A stretch of 64,000 nt of DNA from Emmonsiellopsis sp. PD_33 (lineage: Eukaryota; Ascomycota; Eurotiomycetes; Onygenales; Ajellomycetaceae). Made by a program: the position numbers and the translations under genes. Under the pieces are notes generated by a model that saw only the letters and a list, made by a program, of their open reading frames with translations, searched no databases and was not told where the DNA came from. The stretch covers positions 1 through 64,000 of the forward strand of contig JANTQF010000145.1 in NCBI GenBank assembly GCA_032988165.1, given 5' to 3'. Positions 43,927 to 56,100 of the stretch are shown one piece after another. Numbering within the stretch: the first letter of the stretch is position 1; every line of letters starts with the position of its first letter.

Positions 43927-45401
43927 TTAATCGATAGGCAGGACCGTTTTTATCCTGCGGAGAGCTTCCTGGAGCCTATGCTGCTCAAGGGAAAAGGATA
44001 TTCGTACCCAGCCTTTTTCCAATTTCATGCCACGGTAACTCGCACCGCCCCTAACGATCACTCCCGCTCCCTTGAGCTTCTCGATCATGGCAGTTTCGTC
44101 TTCCCAAGTTTTTGCTCGCGGGGCTAGTCTTGCGAAAACATTTAATCCCGCGTTCACCGGAACGTACTCGATGCGATTGCGGACGAAGAATGAGGTGACG
44201 TGGATGTATGCCTCTGCGAGCCTAGCGGAGTTCAACGCAACCAGGAATGGCAATGTGGGTGATGACAGGAGTGTTGTTGTGAATATCGCGGATAGCGAGG
44301 AGACCTGCGCATTTGAGGCAAGGGCAAGTCCGACGCTGAGTTCCTTGTTGTCTTGGGTGACGATGCAACCCTTTTGTGGCATTAGTTCTCATCGCAGTGT
44401 AGAGAAGTGTGGTTTATAACCTACCACGCGAAATCCACTGGCTCCAAAATCCTTGCTGATACTCCATATAGTGTGTATGCGCGACCGATCACAGCGTAAT
44501 GCTGCCGCATCTAAGGATAGTGCTGAGATAAATGGAACTGGATCGGCAATTTCCGCACAGGAAAATGTTGTCATTCCATATACTTCGTCGGAAATGAAGT
44601 GTATTCCCCGTCGTTGACAGAATTTTAGACATGCTTCCAGGACCTCTTGCGGGTAGCATTGTCCGAAAGGGTTATGCGGATTCGTTAATATGAGCGCTCT
44701 TATTCTGCAGGTAGCTTTGTCCATTGCTTCCTCTAATTTCGGCAATAGGCTCATTGTAAATATGTCTTCCAGATTCGCCGCGTCGACAACGATTGGCTTT
44801 ACAGATGAACGAGCTCGGAATTTCACTTCGCAACCATCTGTGAAGGGGAGTGACAGTCAGCCGTCTGCGAGAAAGAATTACCTAGTTGGGGGTTCGCTGT
44901 GGGAAGTTATGAAATCGGACGAAACTTACTCCAATACGGACCCGGTACTAAAACGCCATCTTCTGGGTCGCAAATGTTGTATAGCAATGCGTCAAGACAG
45001 CTTTCTGCCCCCGGGGCAGTGACAAGATGGTGCGGCCTTACAGGTACGCAGGGGTTGAAATAGTTGTTAAACAACTGGGCGAGGCTTTCCAGCAGCCTTG
45101 GTTCCCCAGCAAATCCTTGTGAATTGGAAAAATGCTGATGAAGTCAAAAGTTAGTTCGAATCCGACGCGATAGTACGTGGGTTCGGCCATCTACCTGCGA
45201 ATGCAACCCATCATTAACAGCAGTCTTGCAAATATCAGCTAGCTCATCCCGGAGCAGACAGTTTTCATCTGCTGAAAGGTCGATATCGTAAGGATCGGGA
45301 TCACTTCGGTCGATTATTTTGACGGCCATGGACGAGTTGATGGAGGCTATATTAGATGAACCCCGAGCCGATAGTTGGGAAAAGCTCATTTTCGCAAGCA
45401 T
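43927..45401 (-). CDS. PLP-dependent class I/II aminotransferase (ACC-synthase-like)
   Basis: Predicted fold-type I PLP enzyme resembling 1-aminocyclopropane-1-carboxylate synthases and related aminotransferases. Four exons, 45195-45401, 44930-45134, 44425-44837 and 43927-44370, give 422 aa; all junctions are in frame and introns are 54-92 nt. Landmarks: HFSNSQGFAGEPRLLESLAQ (substrate/cofactor loop near residue 70), VTAPGAESCLDAL, LVPGPYWNGCEV, LILTNPHNPFGQCYP (the NPHNP PLP motif), ISDEVYG, and SISKDFGASGFRVG, with Lys266 as the Schiff-base lysine. All key residues look intact, so it is not a pseudogene. It stands alone in a 10-kb gene-poor region. Whether it makes ACC or is a plain aminotransferase cannot be told. 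An overlapping 158-codon plus-strand frame is antisense shadow. Confidence 0.88.
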
Positions 45402-48400
45402 GGTAACCTATATTCACCGAGCGAACAAAGGTTTATGTGCTTTTGAAGTTCAAGGGATCTGTCCAACCTTTTTCCGCATCCAATGCAGCGGGGCGCAACC
45501 GTTTTATGTGTTAGGATTCTATGCCTGTTCAGGGATGCAAATGGAATGGAATAGCGTTTCGTACCCTCGGCGGAGCATTTGCCGTTATGAGGTGGGCCGA
45601 AAAGACCTTATCCCATTCACACAAAGTCCCTCGTACGTTACTTTGTATCCAGCAACCGCTCTAACCCTCGCTCTTGATTTGAGACCCCTAACCCTGCTTA
45701 GGTGCTTATTCGGCACCGAAGAACGAGGCAATGAATGGTTGATCTTTTCCGCCCCACAGAGTCGGCCGGAAAGTATTGCAGGTATGGGCAGGTAGCTTAA
45801 ACCTGAATTGCGTCAATTGGCTGGATAGTGCTTTTGAGTTCCCTTGCTGTTTGTCTAAAATATTCGATAGCCATTTTCATACATTCGGCCACGTTTATTT
45901 TTATGATTATGAATGGTCACAGCCCCATGAGGCAGATGGCCCATCAATTGATCGTCACATGTGTACACCCAACATGGTTACCAGTCACCCCCCCCTCCCT
46001 ACTTGTCATGTTTGCCTTCGGAAATTCTTCTAATTTGCCATTGCATCAACATATGCACGTCACTCCAGTGTGGGCAATCAGGGCATCCGAAGGCTACCGA
46101 ATGGAAAACCACACAGAGTGAAACTGTAGCTCCAGCACCCCTCGTAGACATAAATATGTCTATTTTCTCCCCGTTCCCAACCCTACATGCTTCGTCGCAT
46201 AGGCGGGCGGCATGAGAGGCTTGTGCCACTTTCCTAACTGAGGCCTTTGCTGTGAGCACTCTGGGGGGCCCAATATGTAGCTCGGATTCCCATTTGGACG
46301 TATCTTTTTTTTTTGGCCCAGGAAAGAATTTATTCCTGCTCTTCCTGTCTCCTCAGACCTGATTCTGACCTACGCAATTGTTAAATACTGTTCGTGAGTT
46401 TTCCTGACAAGGAAATGCCTCAGGTACAACCCACAATCAACGGTTAAAAGAGCTGTCAATGGCCGTGTTTAAAAAAAGAAAAGAAAAGAAAAGAAAACTT
46501 CCGGCATCTCGCAACATCCCTTCCTCGTCAGTTCAAGGAATAGGTAGCCTTGATTTCTCCTGAAGGTGGAGGCTGATTGATGCTGATATCATTCATTAGC
46601 CACGAGAGAAGTAGAATAAACTCAAGCCCTCGCGTATTTAACCAGCCGTCCCAAGTTTGATAACCAGCTAACGACCATAACTGACTAACTTGATAGAGGG
46701 GTTAAGCTAATGCCAAAAAATTATGTCTAAAATTCCATTTTCCTTTTCAGGACATTTATCTTTATCCCCCAGGGCGGACGCCTCAGCCCACCCTAGCGGT
46801 CAAACAAACAAACAAAAAATAGAAGACCACACTTCAATTCTCTCCGGGTGGCCGAATCTACTCTAGAGCCACCCTCACTTGAGAGAGTGCATTCCCACTA
46901 AATCTAGGTTCATGGTTTATAATGACTTCAAGTTCCCAGCAGTTCGCTGACTACATCGCTTCGAAGTGGCATGTCAACCTCACAAGATCCGGCTCGGGGT
47001 TCCCGTTTCCTCAAATCCGGACCCCGCCAAGGTGTTCGAATCTTGTCCAAAGCGAATGACATGACGGCAAGGCACATACCATATCGAATATCTTCCAAGG
47101 CCAACGTCCTCCGTACGCGACGCTAACCGCCGGTTCCCAGTACAATGGATGGGAAAAGCCGCAAAGCGATCGATACTGCTTCCAGTAGTTGCGGTATCGT
47201 ATCCGCCCGGGCCCATCTGGCTGGCTAATGGTCGTGGCTGTTTCGAGGCGGCATTGTTATGCACGCAACAAACATCTGCGGATAGCGGTCTCCGATGTGG
47301 CTGGGGAACGTGCAAGTCCTTTGGTTTCATGGTCTGACTGGCCTTTTCGCAAGCATTATTGGCGAACTCTGTCAGGACTGACTCGCGTTGATTCCATCCA
47401 GCCTCCTCCAGCCAGGTTGTTGGCGGGGTGGGATCTAGCACGGACGGGAGATCAGATAGGGGGGTGGATGTAGCGCAAAGTTAGTTAGGGTTAGGGCTTT
47501 GTTAGGGTTTGTGCCCCTGTCTGGCTGGAATCTTGGAAGGTTGTCGACTTTCCGTTTTGAGAGAGTGCACCAGCCCCGTCCAAAAGGGCAAATGGAACAA
47601 GCAGCAGGGGAGTCTACTGTCTGGGAGTCTGGGAGACCCCGAGATGGAGATTTGATGTGTATCAACTATGGAGCAAACGGGATTTGCTCTCAGCAACGTG
47701 ATTTCGACCCCGCTGATTGAATTTCGGAAACGCCTGGCTGGGCGTTGTCCCTCTTTCTCGAGAGCGCTCACTCCCGAGATTCCAAGATGACAGCAACTGA
47801 ATGCCGACTGATATCAGTCTGTCGAATATCCTGTTGATAGTAATTGTCAGTGTTCCACTCCATGCAAGCTCTGCATGTCTGTACAACGTCCAAGTTCTGT
47901 TCTTAGAAACTTGAATTCGGCCGGGCACATTTCAACCCACCCACCCACCAAACGAGGAAGAGTTGCCATCTACATATGCAATCTACAGGCATTGCACAGA
48001 TACCCGCTGCCGCTTACAGGATCTGGCACGGAATCTGGGGTTGTCATCATCGATCCTGGCTGCTTTGCTTTGCCAGTACCTGGTCGAGTAAGGCAGCGTG
48101 GTGCACGGCGATTTCTGCAGTTCATCCCAAACCACGGATTTCGATCTGTCTGTTAGGCGAAATTAGGCACGCGTCAGCAATTATCAGGGTCCCCCCCGAT
48201 GAAAAGCTGCATATCAAAGCTACTGTTGTGTTGCAGCACCTATTTCAGAAGCCTTCACCGTGGCATACTTTTATATCGACTATATCTCCGATGGGCTTCC
48301 TACCTTACCTCCTGGAAGGAGAATCTATATATGTATATGGCTATGTGTCGTGATGATCCAAATTGCTATCAAACTATGCGAAGCGCATTGCCAGCTGTTC

Positions 48401-51161
48401 CTGTGTTTTGACTGGACCGCTGGTCCCTTACTACATACATCTCTCAAAGGTCACCACAACGTTGATTTTGGGGACAACTGACCCATGATCACGAACGTCC
48501 TTCACCAACTGCCGGCAACTTTCAGTTGTCTGATTTTCCTCTTCATTCTACGTTTCCAAAGGCCGAACCTTCGATAATTTAGGATGATATGAACGTCTCA
48601 TCCAATTTGACGATATACGTACTGCATTGGCGCCCGCAGGACAATAATGCTCACCTTGCGGGCCAGTCAAGATTGTGACGAATATTTCCTAACTTGGTAA
48701 TATGACTCTCTCGCGAGAATTTCCGCACATAACCGAGATATTGGAGACTTGGCAGTCGCAGCTATCCTACATTTTCCACCGTTCTCAGCAGGTGCGAGAA
48801 ATTTATCGCCCATTAAATCGGCATTTGTTGCCTGAACACATTTGTCACCTCTACAACCGGCCTGCTATGCATCAGCGACTTCAAATATCTCATCCGACGT
48901 ACCGGACAGCGCGTTTCTTGACGCTTCGTGGAGTGGGCGTGTAGCACACGGCGAGTCATCATCTGCGGAATCCGCAAAGGTCATTCACGGAGAAGAAAAA
49001 AATTATTAGGTCGAGGTCTCTTCTTTCGGCAAATTGAGAGCCATTGAGGAGACTTTAATTGAACAAGCCGAGGCATCTTTACTACTGCAAGGACAGCAGA
49101 ATCGCCCGCTCACAAGGTCCAAAGCAGAGAGAAACGTTTCCAGACATGCGATATATCGGCAATTAGCTCGGAATTCCTGACGTATTGGGGACTGGAGATG
49201 CAGATATCGAGGAATATAGTCTGCGGTTGATTCCAAGCCATTCAATGGCAGATCGGGCGGTCAGGTCAAGGCCCGTTCAATTTGTCTTCAGGTGAGGTAC
49301 TCCTTGAGGTGTGTTATGAAATGTTTCGTGCCTCTTGGCCATTGTTGGCCTACGCTTCTGACGGTACTGCTTGTAGATAGCAGCGATGTCTACTGCCCGC
49401 CTCAATAAAAGCCGAGGACACCGCGACAGGGTTAAAAATAGCAACAGTGGCCCATGTTTCCCCTCCATTCGTTTCCTTTGAGGCTGGCTGGAGGGTCCTT
49501 TTGGTATGAAATATCCCATCCCCAATCTATTCCAGTGTTATGACCGGAAGGTCTAAGGAAATATGTCATTCTGTCATAGGAAATGTTAAAATAGTACAGT
49601 CCCAATGTATTGAAAAATGATTAAGCGATATACATCACAGTATGTAGTGCTAACCCCAGGGGATTTATTCCCAGGCAAAACAGATGCCCAGCCATAATAT
49701 CAATAGCTTTTGATGTCCTTAGGGTGCTGCTATTGCAACGTCATAAGGTGGTATAGACTGCCCTATCCCTCAGATCCCACCCCCCCCCAAAACTCCGGCT
49801 TGCCCCCTTTACTGCGACGGTTTCAATATATCATCAGTTTGGGCGGGCTAGGTGTACTATATACTTCCTCCCACATCCACGAAGGTTGTATCTCGCCATA
49901 CTTTCATATCATCTTATTACATATCCGTCCATGGGCTGCTTTTTTCCGGGCATAGTTCCTCTTCCAACAGAGCTTCCCTGCTAACCTCCCGACTCGCGGT
50001 CCCATTTGTAGATTTCCAGACAAATGCCTTAACCACTGAGTATATCCAGGTGCCTCACGGTATTGAACAGATGGCTTACTCCCACCACCTGGTTTTGCCG
50101 CTGAGCTGCTGGTTGCTTGCTCTTGCTATGGCTGCATTGAGTCAGTTCTTTGGCAGATGGACCCAATGTGCCCATGATGTCCTTGTTATCTGACCCTTAT
50201 CCTGACAATGGCAGTGAAGCTCAAGAAGCGGCTGGAGCATTGTATGAAATAGACCAATGCGGGAATAGAAAGAGACGAGGTTGAAAGCGGTGGATGGAAT
50301 CTTGACCACCACCACCATTGTTTGGGGGCCTGAGACTGTTACACCGATGGCTTATTTGTAAATTATCTAATTTTCCTATGGAGTTTCAAGCTTAGGTTGC
50401 CCTGACCACCTTCTAGTTGTTCAGGTTTAGTATATGAAAACCTACTTCATGAGCGTTTCTATGCTGTTTTCTGCACTGTTCTCCCCTGCCATCATAAAGA
50501 TGCTGGAACGGCCACGAAAGGGCAAGAAAGTTCTATAAACATGCATAAAGGCATGGAAAGAAAGGGTGGGAGGACTGGTTGAAGGATATTTAGTTAGTTA
50601 TATATAATATAGCTCCCTGTTTCGTTGTCTTTCTGCAGCTTCAAGTTTATAGAAAGTTCCAATCCTTTGCGCTTTGACGGTTGAGCATTCTAGCATGCGC
50701 TAGTTATAGGAAGCAAGGGCATTGTTCACAACATAGCAGACGCAGGAGATGCGTATATCAAGCGTATACCAATGATGAATAGTCCGGCAGCCGAGAACAA
50801 ATAGATAATAAAATAGATAAAATAAGCGACGGTTGTCGCCAGATAAAGTTTGCAGGAGAAAAAAAAAGTCCCAAACGGGACTGGCGCAGGCTTAGCCGCG
50901 CGGCTAAGCGTCGTGGCGGCGGCAAAGCTTAATGGGTGATGCTCCGCTTCTGCTCGAAGTCCAACAACATTAAATCGCCAATTCATTCCACAGTCTCTGA
51001 ACATACCATCCCTGCCCGTCCTTCTATACCTCAGCCCTCTCTTCGATATCCTTAATCCTCCGCTTGCCCGATTCACGCTTAATATTTACGACTGACCCCC
51101 CGCTCGCTTTCCCCTCTGTTGAATGCACTTTTCCCTGATTTTCGCTTAAACGCTGGTCGCA
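45402..51161. other. Gene-poor 5.8-kb stretch
   Basis: No gene, RNA or intact mobile element could be supported. Small frames (up to about 150 codons) occur on both strands but lack motifs. Simple repeats include an AAAAG array at about 46471-46498, a CAAA array near 46801-46820, and TTAGGG repeats at about 47485-47508. The right end should contain the eIF4E promoter. Confidence 0.5.
47481..47510 (+). repeat. Short interstitial telomere-like TTAGGG repeat
   Basis: The plus strand reads ttagttagggttaggg, followed a few bases later by gttagggttt. That is two adjacent TTAGGG units plus a third after a short gap. TTAGGG is the usual telomere repeat of filamentous ascomycetes. Three units are too few to show a fusion point, but they could bind a telobox factor. 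Confidence 0.55.
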
Positions 51162-52358
51162 ATGGACAACGCCAACCTATGGACTCGTCGGTCGAAGTAA
51201 GTGGCATTTCTGATCCCGCGGTGATAGGAGTACCTGGACACTAACTGTTTCCCCTCAGTACTAGCAAACTGTCCCTTTCCATGACCGGGCCCGACAGCAG
51301 AGACGGTAGCGGAAAACAGGATTCCTCTCGAACTCACTCCTCTAAGCGATTTGGCCCCGATAGCTCCCACGGCGGCCGCTCCAATCCTTTCAACGCGATA
51401 TCTCCCCTGTCCACCGGCGCGCCCTCGCCGTCCGTTGGTGCCTCGTCCGCCTTTGGCCTAGGATCGGGCGCCTTTGCCTCCTTCGGCGCGAAAACCCCCA
51501 AGACCCCAGGCGCATTTGACCTCAGCAGTGGGAGCAAACCCGCCTCGGGCGACAAACGAGATACGCAGACAGATCATCATGATGGAACGAACATTAAATC
51601 CGTGAAGTCGAGGGGCTCCTCGTCTTCTTTGAATAATACCTCAGCCGCGCCCAAAGAACATCCTATAAAGTCTACTTGGATCGTCTGGTACCGGCCACCG
51701 ACCCCCAAGTATTCAGACTATGAGAAATCGACAGTAGCTCTCGCGTCCATATCGTCCGTGGAGAGCTTTTGGGCGGTTTATTCACACCTGAAACGACCTT
51801 CGCTCCTACCTACCGTGTCCGACTACCACATTTTTAAGAAGGGTATACGTCCGGTCTGGGAGGATGAGGCGAACAAACGGGGCGGGAAATGGATTGTTAG
51901 ATTGAAGAAGGGTGTTGCGGATCGGTACTGGGAGGATTTGCTTCTTGCCATGGTGGGCGATCAATTTGCAGAGGCGAGCGATGAGGTGTGTGGGGCGGTG
52001 CTGAGCGTGAGAAGCGGGGAGGATGTGTTGTCTGTCTGGACAAGGATCGATGGCGGGCGAAATATCAAAATTCGGTAAGTGGTGCAGTCCAGTTCTCATC
52101 TCCATACTAAATCTCAGTTGCTAATTAACGTCTGCTTGCAGGGAAACAATCAAACGGCTACTGGCGTTCCCACCGGACACCAACATCGTCTGGAAAAGCC
52201 ATGATGACAGCATCGCCCAACGCTCCGCTATTGACCAGGCCCGCCAGGACAAAGCCGCGGGGAACACGGGTCATCACCAGGGCTCTGATCGTCGCCGTGG
52301 CGGCGGTGGGAATCAAGATGACTCCGCTGCCGATAAAGGGCGGAGTGGGGCATCTTGA
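51162..52358 (+). CDS. eIF4E family cap-binding protein, class 2-like, with long N-terminal extension
   Basis: Predicted mRNA 5'-cap-binding protein. Three exons, 51162-51196, 51259-52074 and 52142-52358, give 355 aa, with phase-2 introns. The first about 135 residues are a Ser/Gly/Ala-rich disordered extension. The core starts at about 145 with STWIVWYRPP, continues through VESFWAVYSHLKRP, DYHIFKKGIRPVWEDE (cap-stacking Trp), GGKWIVRLKK, YWEDLLLAMVGDQF, GAVLSVR and DVLSVWTR, and ends with RLLAFPPDTNIVWKSHDD. The first cap-stacking position looks like Tyr/Trp in the WYRPP region rather than the plain HxLW motif, so I favour a class 2 (4EHP/nCBP) type acting perhaps as a specialised or repressive cap binder. 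The tail is Gln/Gly/Arg/Asp-rich. Confidence 0.88.
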
Positions 52359-53165
52359 ACCAAGGCGTCCTTCTCCATGGGGTTGATGGACAGTGTACAG
52401 TAATTTATAGGATTCCTTTTTCTAACATTTTTCTTACCTGACGCTTCTCGCCCGTATGCCTACTTTTTGTTCTTTGTGTTTCATTCTGGGGTTTGGCGGA
52501 ATTTGCCCCTTGATGCCCTATCCATTCTTGCAAAGCTGGTTTTTCTCTTCCTTTCTTTCTTTCTCTCTGTCTCCTTTTGCCTTTATACACAGCGCTTCAA
52601 GTGGGGATAACATATGCTGGAAAACTTCTCTCATTGTGGGGGGAGTGGAAGCCCTTGTCTGAATTTACCTGGCGGTGTCAAGCTATACTTAGCTATTGTG
52701 TTATTTTGCCTTGCTTTTGCGTTTTCTTTCTAGCTTGATTTAAGGACTCTTTTCATGGCCTGAAATGAATACTATTATATGACGGTAGAAATTAGATATG
52801 GATTTTTTGCCGCTGGTTGAGATAGAATTTCCAGCTAAACTCCGACAGCAAAAAATAAACCATAACAAAGAATTAAAGAGTTAAACATAAGATGATCACT
52901 CAAACTATTGAAAGCAACATCTTTATTCACTTCATGCACGATTAATTCTTCTGTTTTGTCCTGCCCGCGCCCGTCACCGTGGGAGTTGGCGTTTGGCGTT
53001 GGACCGCGCATCAACCACTTTTGTTATCGGCGATCCAGCTTCTTATTTCTCATCCAACCTCAACAACCTCCCCCCTCTCACCACACCCGCAAATGTCCAC
53101 CTCACAGCCCCCCCGCGGACACGCTTACACGTATTTAATTACTACATGCCCCCCGTCCTAGGCTT
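52359..53165. other. Intergenic between eIF4E and Ulp2 genes
   Basis: About 800 bp. It has pyrimidine-rich 3' flank (ctttctttctttctctctg near 52550) and then the presumed Ulp2 promoter. No gene recognised. Confidence 0.5.
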
Positions 53166-56100
53166 ATGAGCTGGATACCGTCATTCGCCTCAATACTTGC
53201 GACGCTGGGTGTATCCCAAAACCACCACGCCCCTCCAGAAACCCTCCCCCTCCCAGCTCCTTCGCTACCGCACCACCACAGCCACCACCGTAATCATCGC
53301 CGGCACAATCGTCACCGCCGTCACCGCCGTCACCGGCAAGCTCATGGTTTCGACGAGAGCCCAGCACTGGCCCAGATGTCCCGGGTGAGCAATGACGTAT
53401 CACGCCTAGAGGTGCATCTTCGGTTTGAGCAACTTTTGGTGAGCGAGAGCATGGAGGGTTGGAGTTTCTGATAGAGCATAGCTCCGATTGAGCTGTTTCT
53501 ACATATCTACCTTTTCGTCACCCAGCTAACTGTCTACTGCCCAACAGGATCGGCCTCGAGGAGATAACGCCAGCTCCGGTGCTGTGTCAGGGAGTAACGG
53601 GATGTATGTCTTAGTCCCGTGCGCTGATAAACTGGAGGACTTTGAAGCTGATAAGCATGTTTCATCACAGAGGAGCTGCTACCCAACGCAAAGAGGAACG
53701 CGAGGAAGAAAACAGGCTATTGGGGAGCTGCTCTAGGTTCGCAATATTGTTTGCCAATGCGTAGCAAAACAGGAACTCATAAGACGAAACCATACAGGGG
53801 AGACCCGGACGGTGTCCGGTTTGCGCCGGGGGATGTGTCGAGAATGAACCGGATCAGAAATTCTCAGGTACACTACTAATTCCCCGCTGCTTTCCCCTTT
53901 TACTATGGTTACCTTATACTAATAGAATTACTGTTGTCAATAGAAACTTGGAGCTTTCAAACCCGTCGACACCATCTCTGGCCGAGATCCACCGCGAGAT
54001 TTCAAGAAGCCGGCCCTAGCCCGCCCCAATCACGGCATTGCGCCGAATCCACGCCCAGAGAACCGTACTGTAATCAGTGGGGCCGATAGGGACGTCAGTC
54101 GCCCTCGCAAACGGCAGAGGACTAGTGTTCCAGATACCCCTCGTGATAGTGAAGTCATTGAGCTAAACGATGATGACTCTACCACCCACCTAGTTAGCCC
54201 CCGATCTACAAAATTCAATGAACCTAGCCACCGTCGATCGAGTGAGGGTTCCTCGATACAGAGTTTTTCTACATCATCAAAGCGAAAGGGGTCCCAGGGT
54301 ACCTCGGAATTTTGGGCCACCGAGGAAACGGTACGTTCTTGGAAAAGGAAACCAGCGCCCAATGATTCAGCAGACGAGGAGAGTTTTACGAAAGCTGCTA
54401 GAGAAGAGAGAATCGGAAGCAACGTGAACGCAAGACCCAACCGTACCTCTTTAGGGGGACCAGGAACACTACGTCGTCCCGAATTACTCGTCGAAATTTC
54501 TCCAATGGCTGAAGTGGAGAGTGATAAACACTCCAACCCTAATCCCAAGCACACGCCAGCAAGACTTGACCAGACGTTTGTTGATATGAATGGCAAGCAC
54601 CGCAATTCGGACCCACAAGAGTCTCCTGATGAGCTCGCTGGTGGCGTAACTATTGGAACTCGGAATGCCAGCTTTTACAATGATCACCCTGCCGATATCA
54701 CGCCTACCACTTTCTCTCTTAACCCTAGGGGCGGCAGGCGTGGGGATAGGAAAAGGGACAAATTGTCGCATGAGACGGAGCATCACATAACGAGATTCGA
54801 TGATGAGACGTGGGATAAGGAAGATAACTGCTCCCTGATTGTCGACGAAAGCAGCAATAAAATCTATGCGAGGACTGCGGACGGCAACTGCTGTCCGGGG
54901 GAGATTGATATTAAAAATATCTTTTTAATTTCTCACAACGTAGATTCGAGCCTCAAAGTCCAGGTGAAGACCAACAACTTTGCGGATTCAACGAAGGAGA
55001 CCCTCATCGAATTTGCGACCCCGAAAGGGAGCTATGACTTTTGGAAACGGTTAAGCGACATCGATGGCATACGGCGGATACGCTGGGTAGACAGAGAAAG
55101 GCACGTTTCCCAATCAACCCGCGATGAGAGTGCGATTTTTGAAACTGATTGTTTATGCAGCAGCTGGATGGACAAGATGTTTACAAATGCTTTAAGTCAG
55201 AAGGGGGACCGGCAAGTGAGAGGCTCAAAACGCGGCAGCCCGCAAGAGAAACCGCTTGACGCTACCATACACCCGTCAGCACAGCCTAAGCGCCAGAAGA
55301 TAAGTGATCGCCTCATGGATAACAATGGAACCACCAACGAACCTGCCTCGGGCAATATGCTACGTAGAGCTCCTCGTAGAGTGGGACTGTTGTCTTCGCC
55401 TCCAACTACTCACAGCCATCCTGTGCCTGAGGTCGTGATTCCGGTCAAAAAGCCTGGGGAAGACGACAATCCAAGAAGCTATCGGGTGACACGCTCTCAT
55501 ACCCAGCAGCAACCCACTACCATCCATAGGTATGTACTGGATTTTGTTATCGAAGAACTATCGACTAATATTGGAACCCAGTGACCATGAATCTTCGCCT
55601 TCACCCGTCCAAAAAGCTAACAAATGGAACAAGTAAGCTCTCCACACTAAACTCCAGCCGATTAGATTGATACTGACTGTCCGCTCAGGCCGCTTGTATA
55701 CCCACGACTTGGCAAGAAAAAAGCAGAAGTGGAATTCCACGACCTGGAGCGCCTAGGAGACGGTGAATTCCTGAACGACAATCTCATTGGGTTTTACATC
55801 AGATTTCTCGAACACCACCTCGAACGCAACCGACCCGATGTTGCCAAACGAGTTTACTTTTTCAATTCATATTTTTTCGCCAGTCTAACAAACACGCCCC
55901 GGGGTAAGAAAGGGATAAACTACCAAGCAGTGGAGAAGTGGACAAGAAACGTGGATATTTTTAGCTACGATTATATTGTTGTCCCAATCAATGAGAATGC
56001 GCACTGGTATATGGCAATCATCTGCAATCTTCCCAGCTTAACGGCGAAGGACGAAGATGCCGAGGACGCAAAACCAAAAACGCAAGAAGGGGCAGATGAT

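Noticed and set aside
45319..45795. 158-codon plus-strand frame
   Set aside because: Its first part is antisense to exon 1 of the aminotransferase and the rest has no motif.
47020..47045. Possible tRNA T-loop (ggtgttcgaatcttg)
   Set aside because: The flanking bases do not pair as a T-stem and no acceptor stem, D-arm or anticodon arm fits around it.
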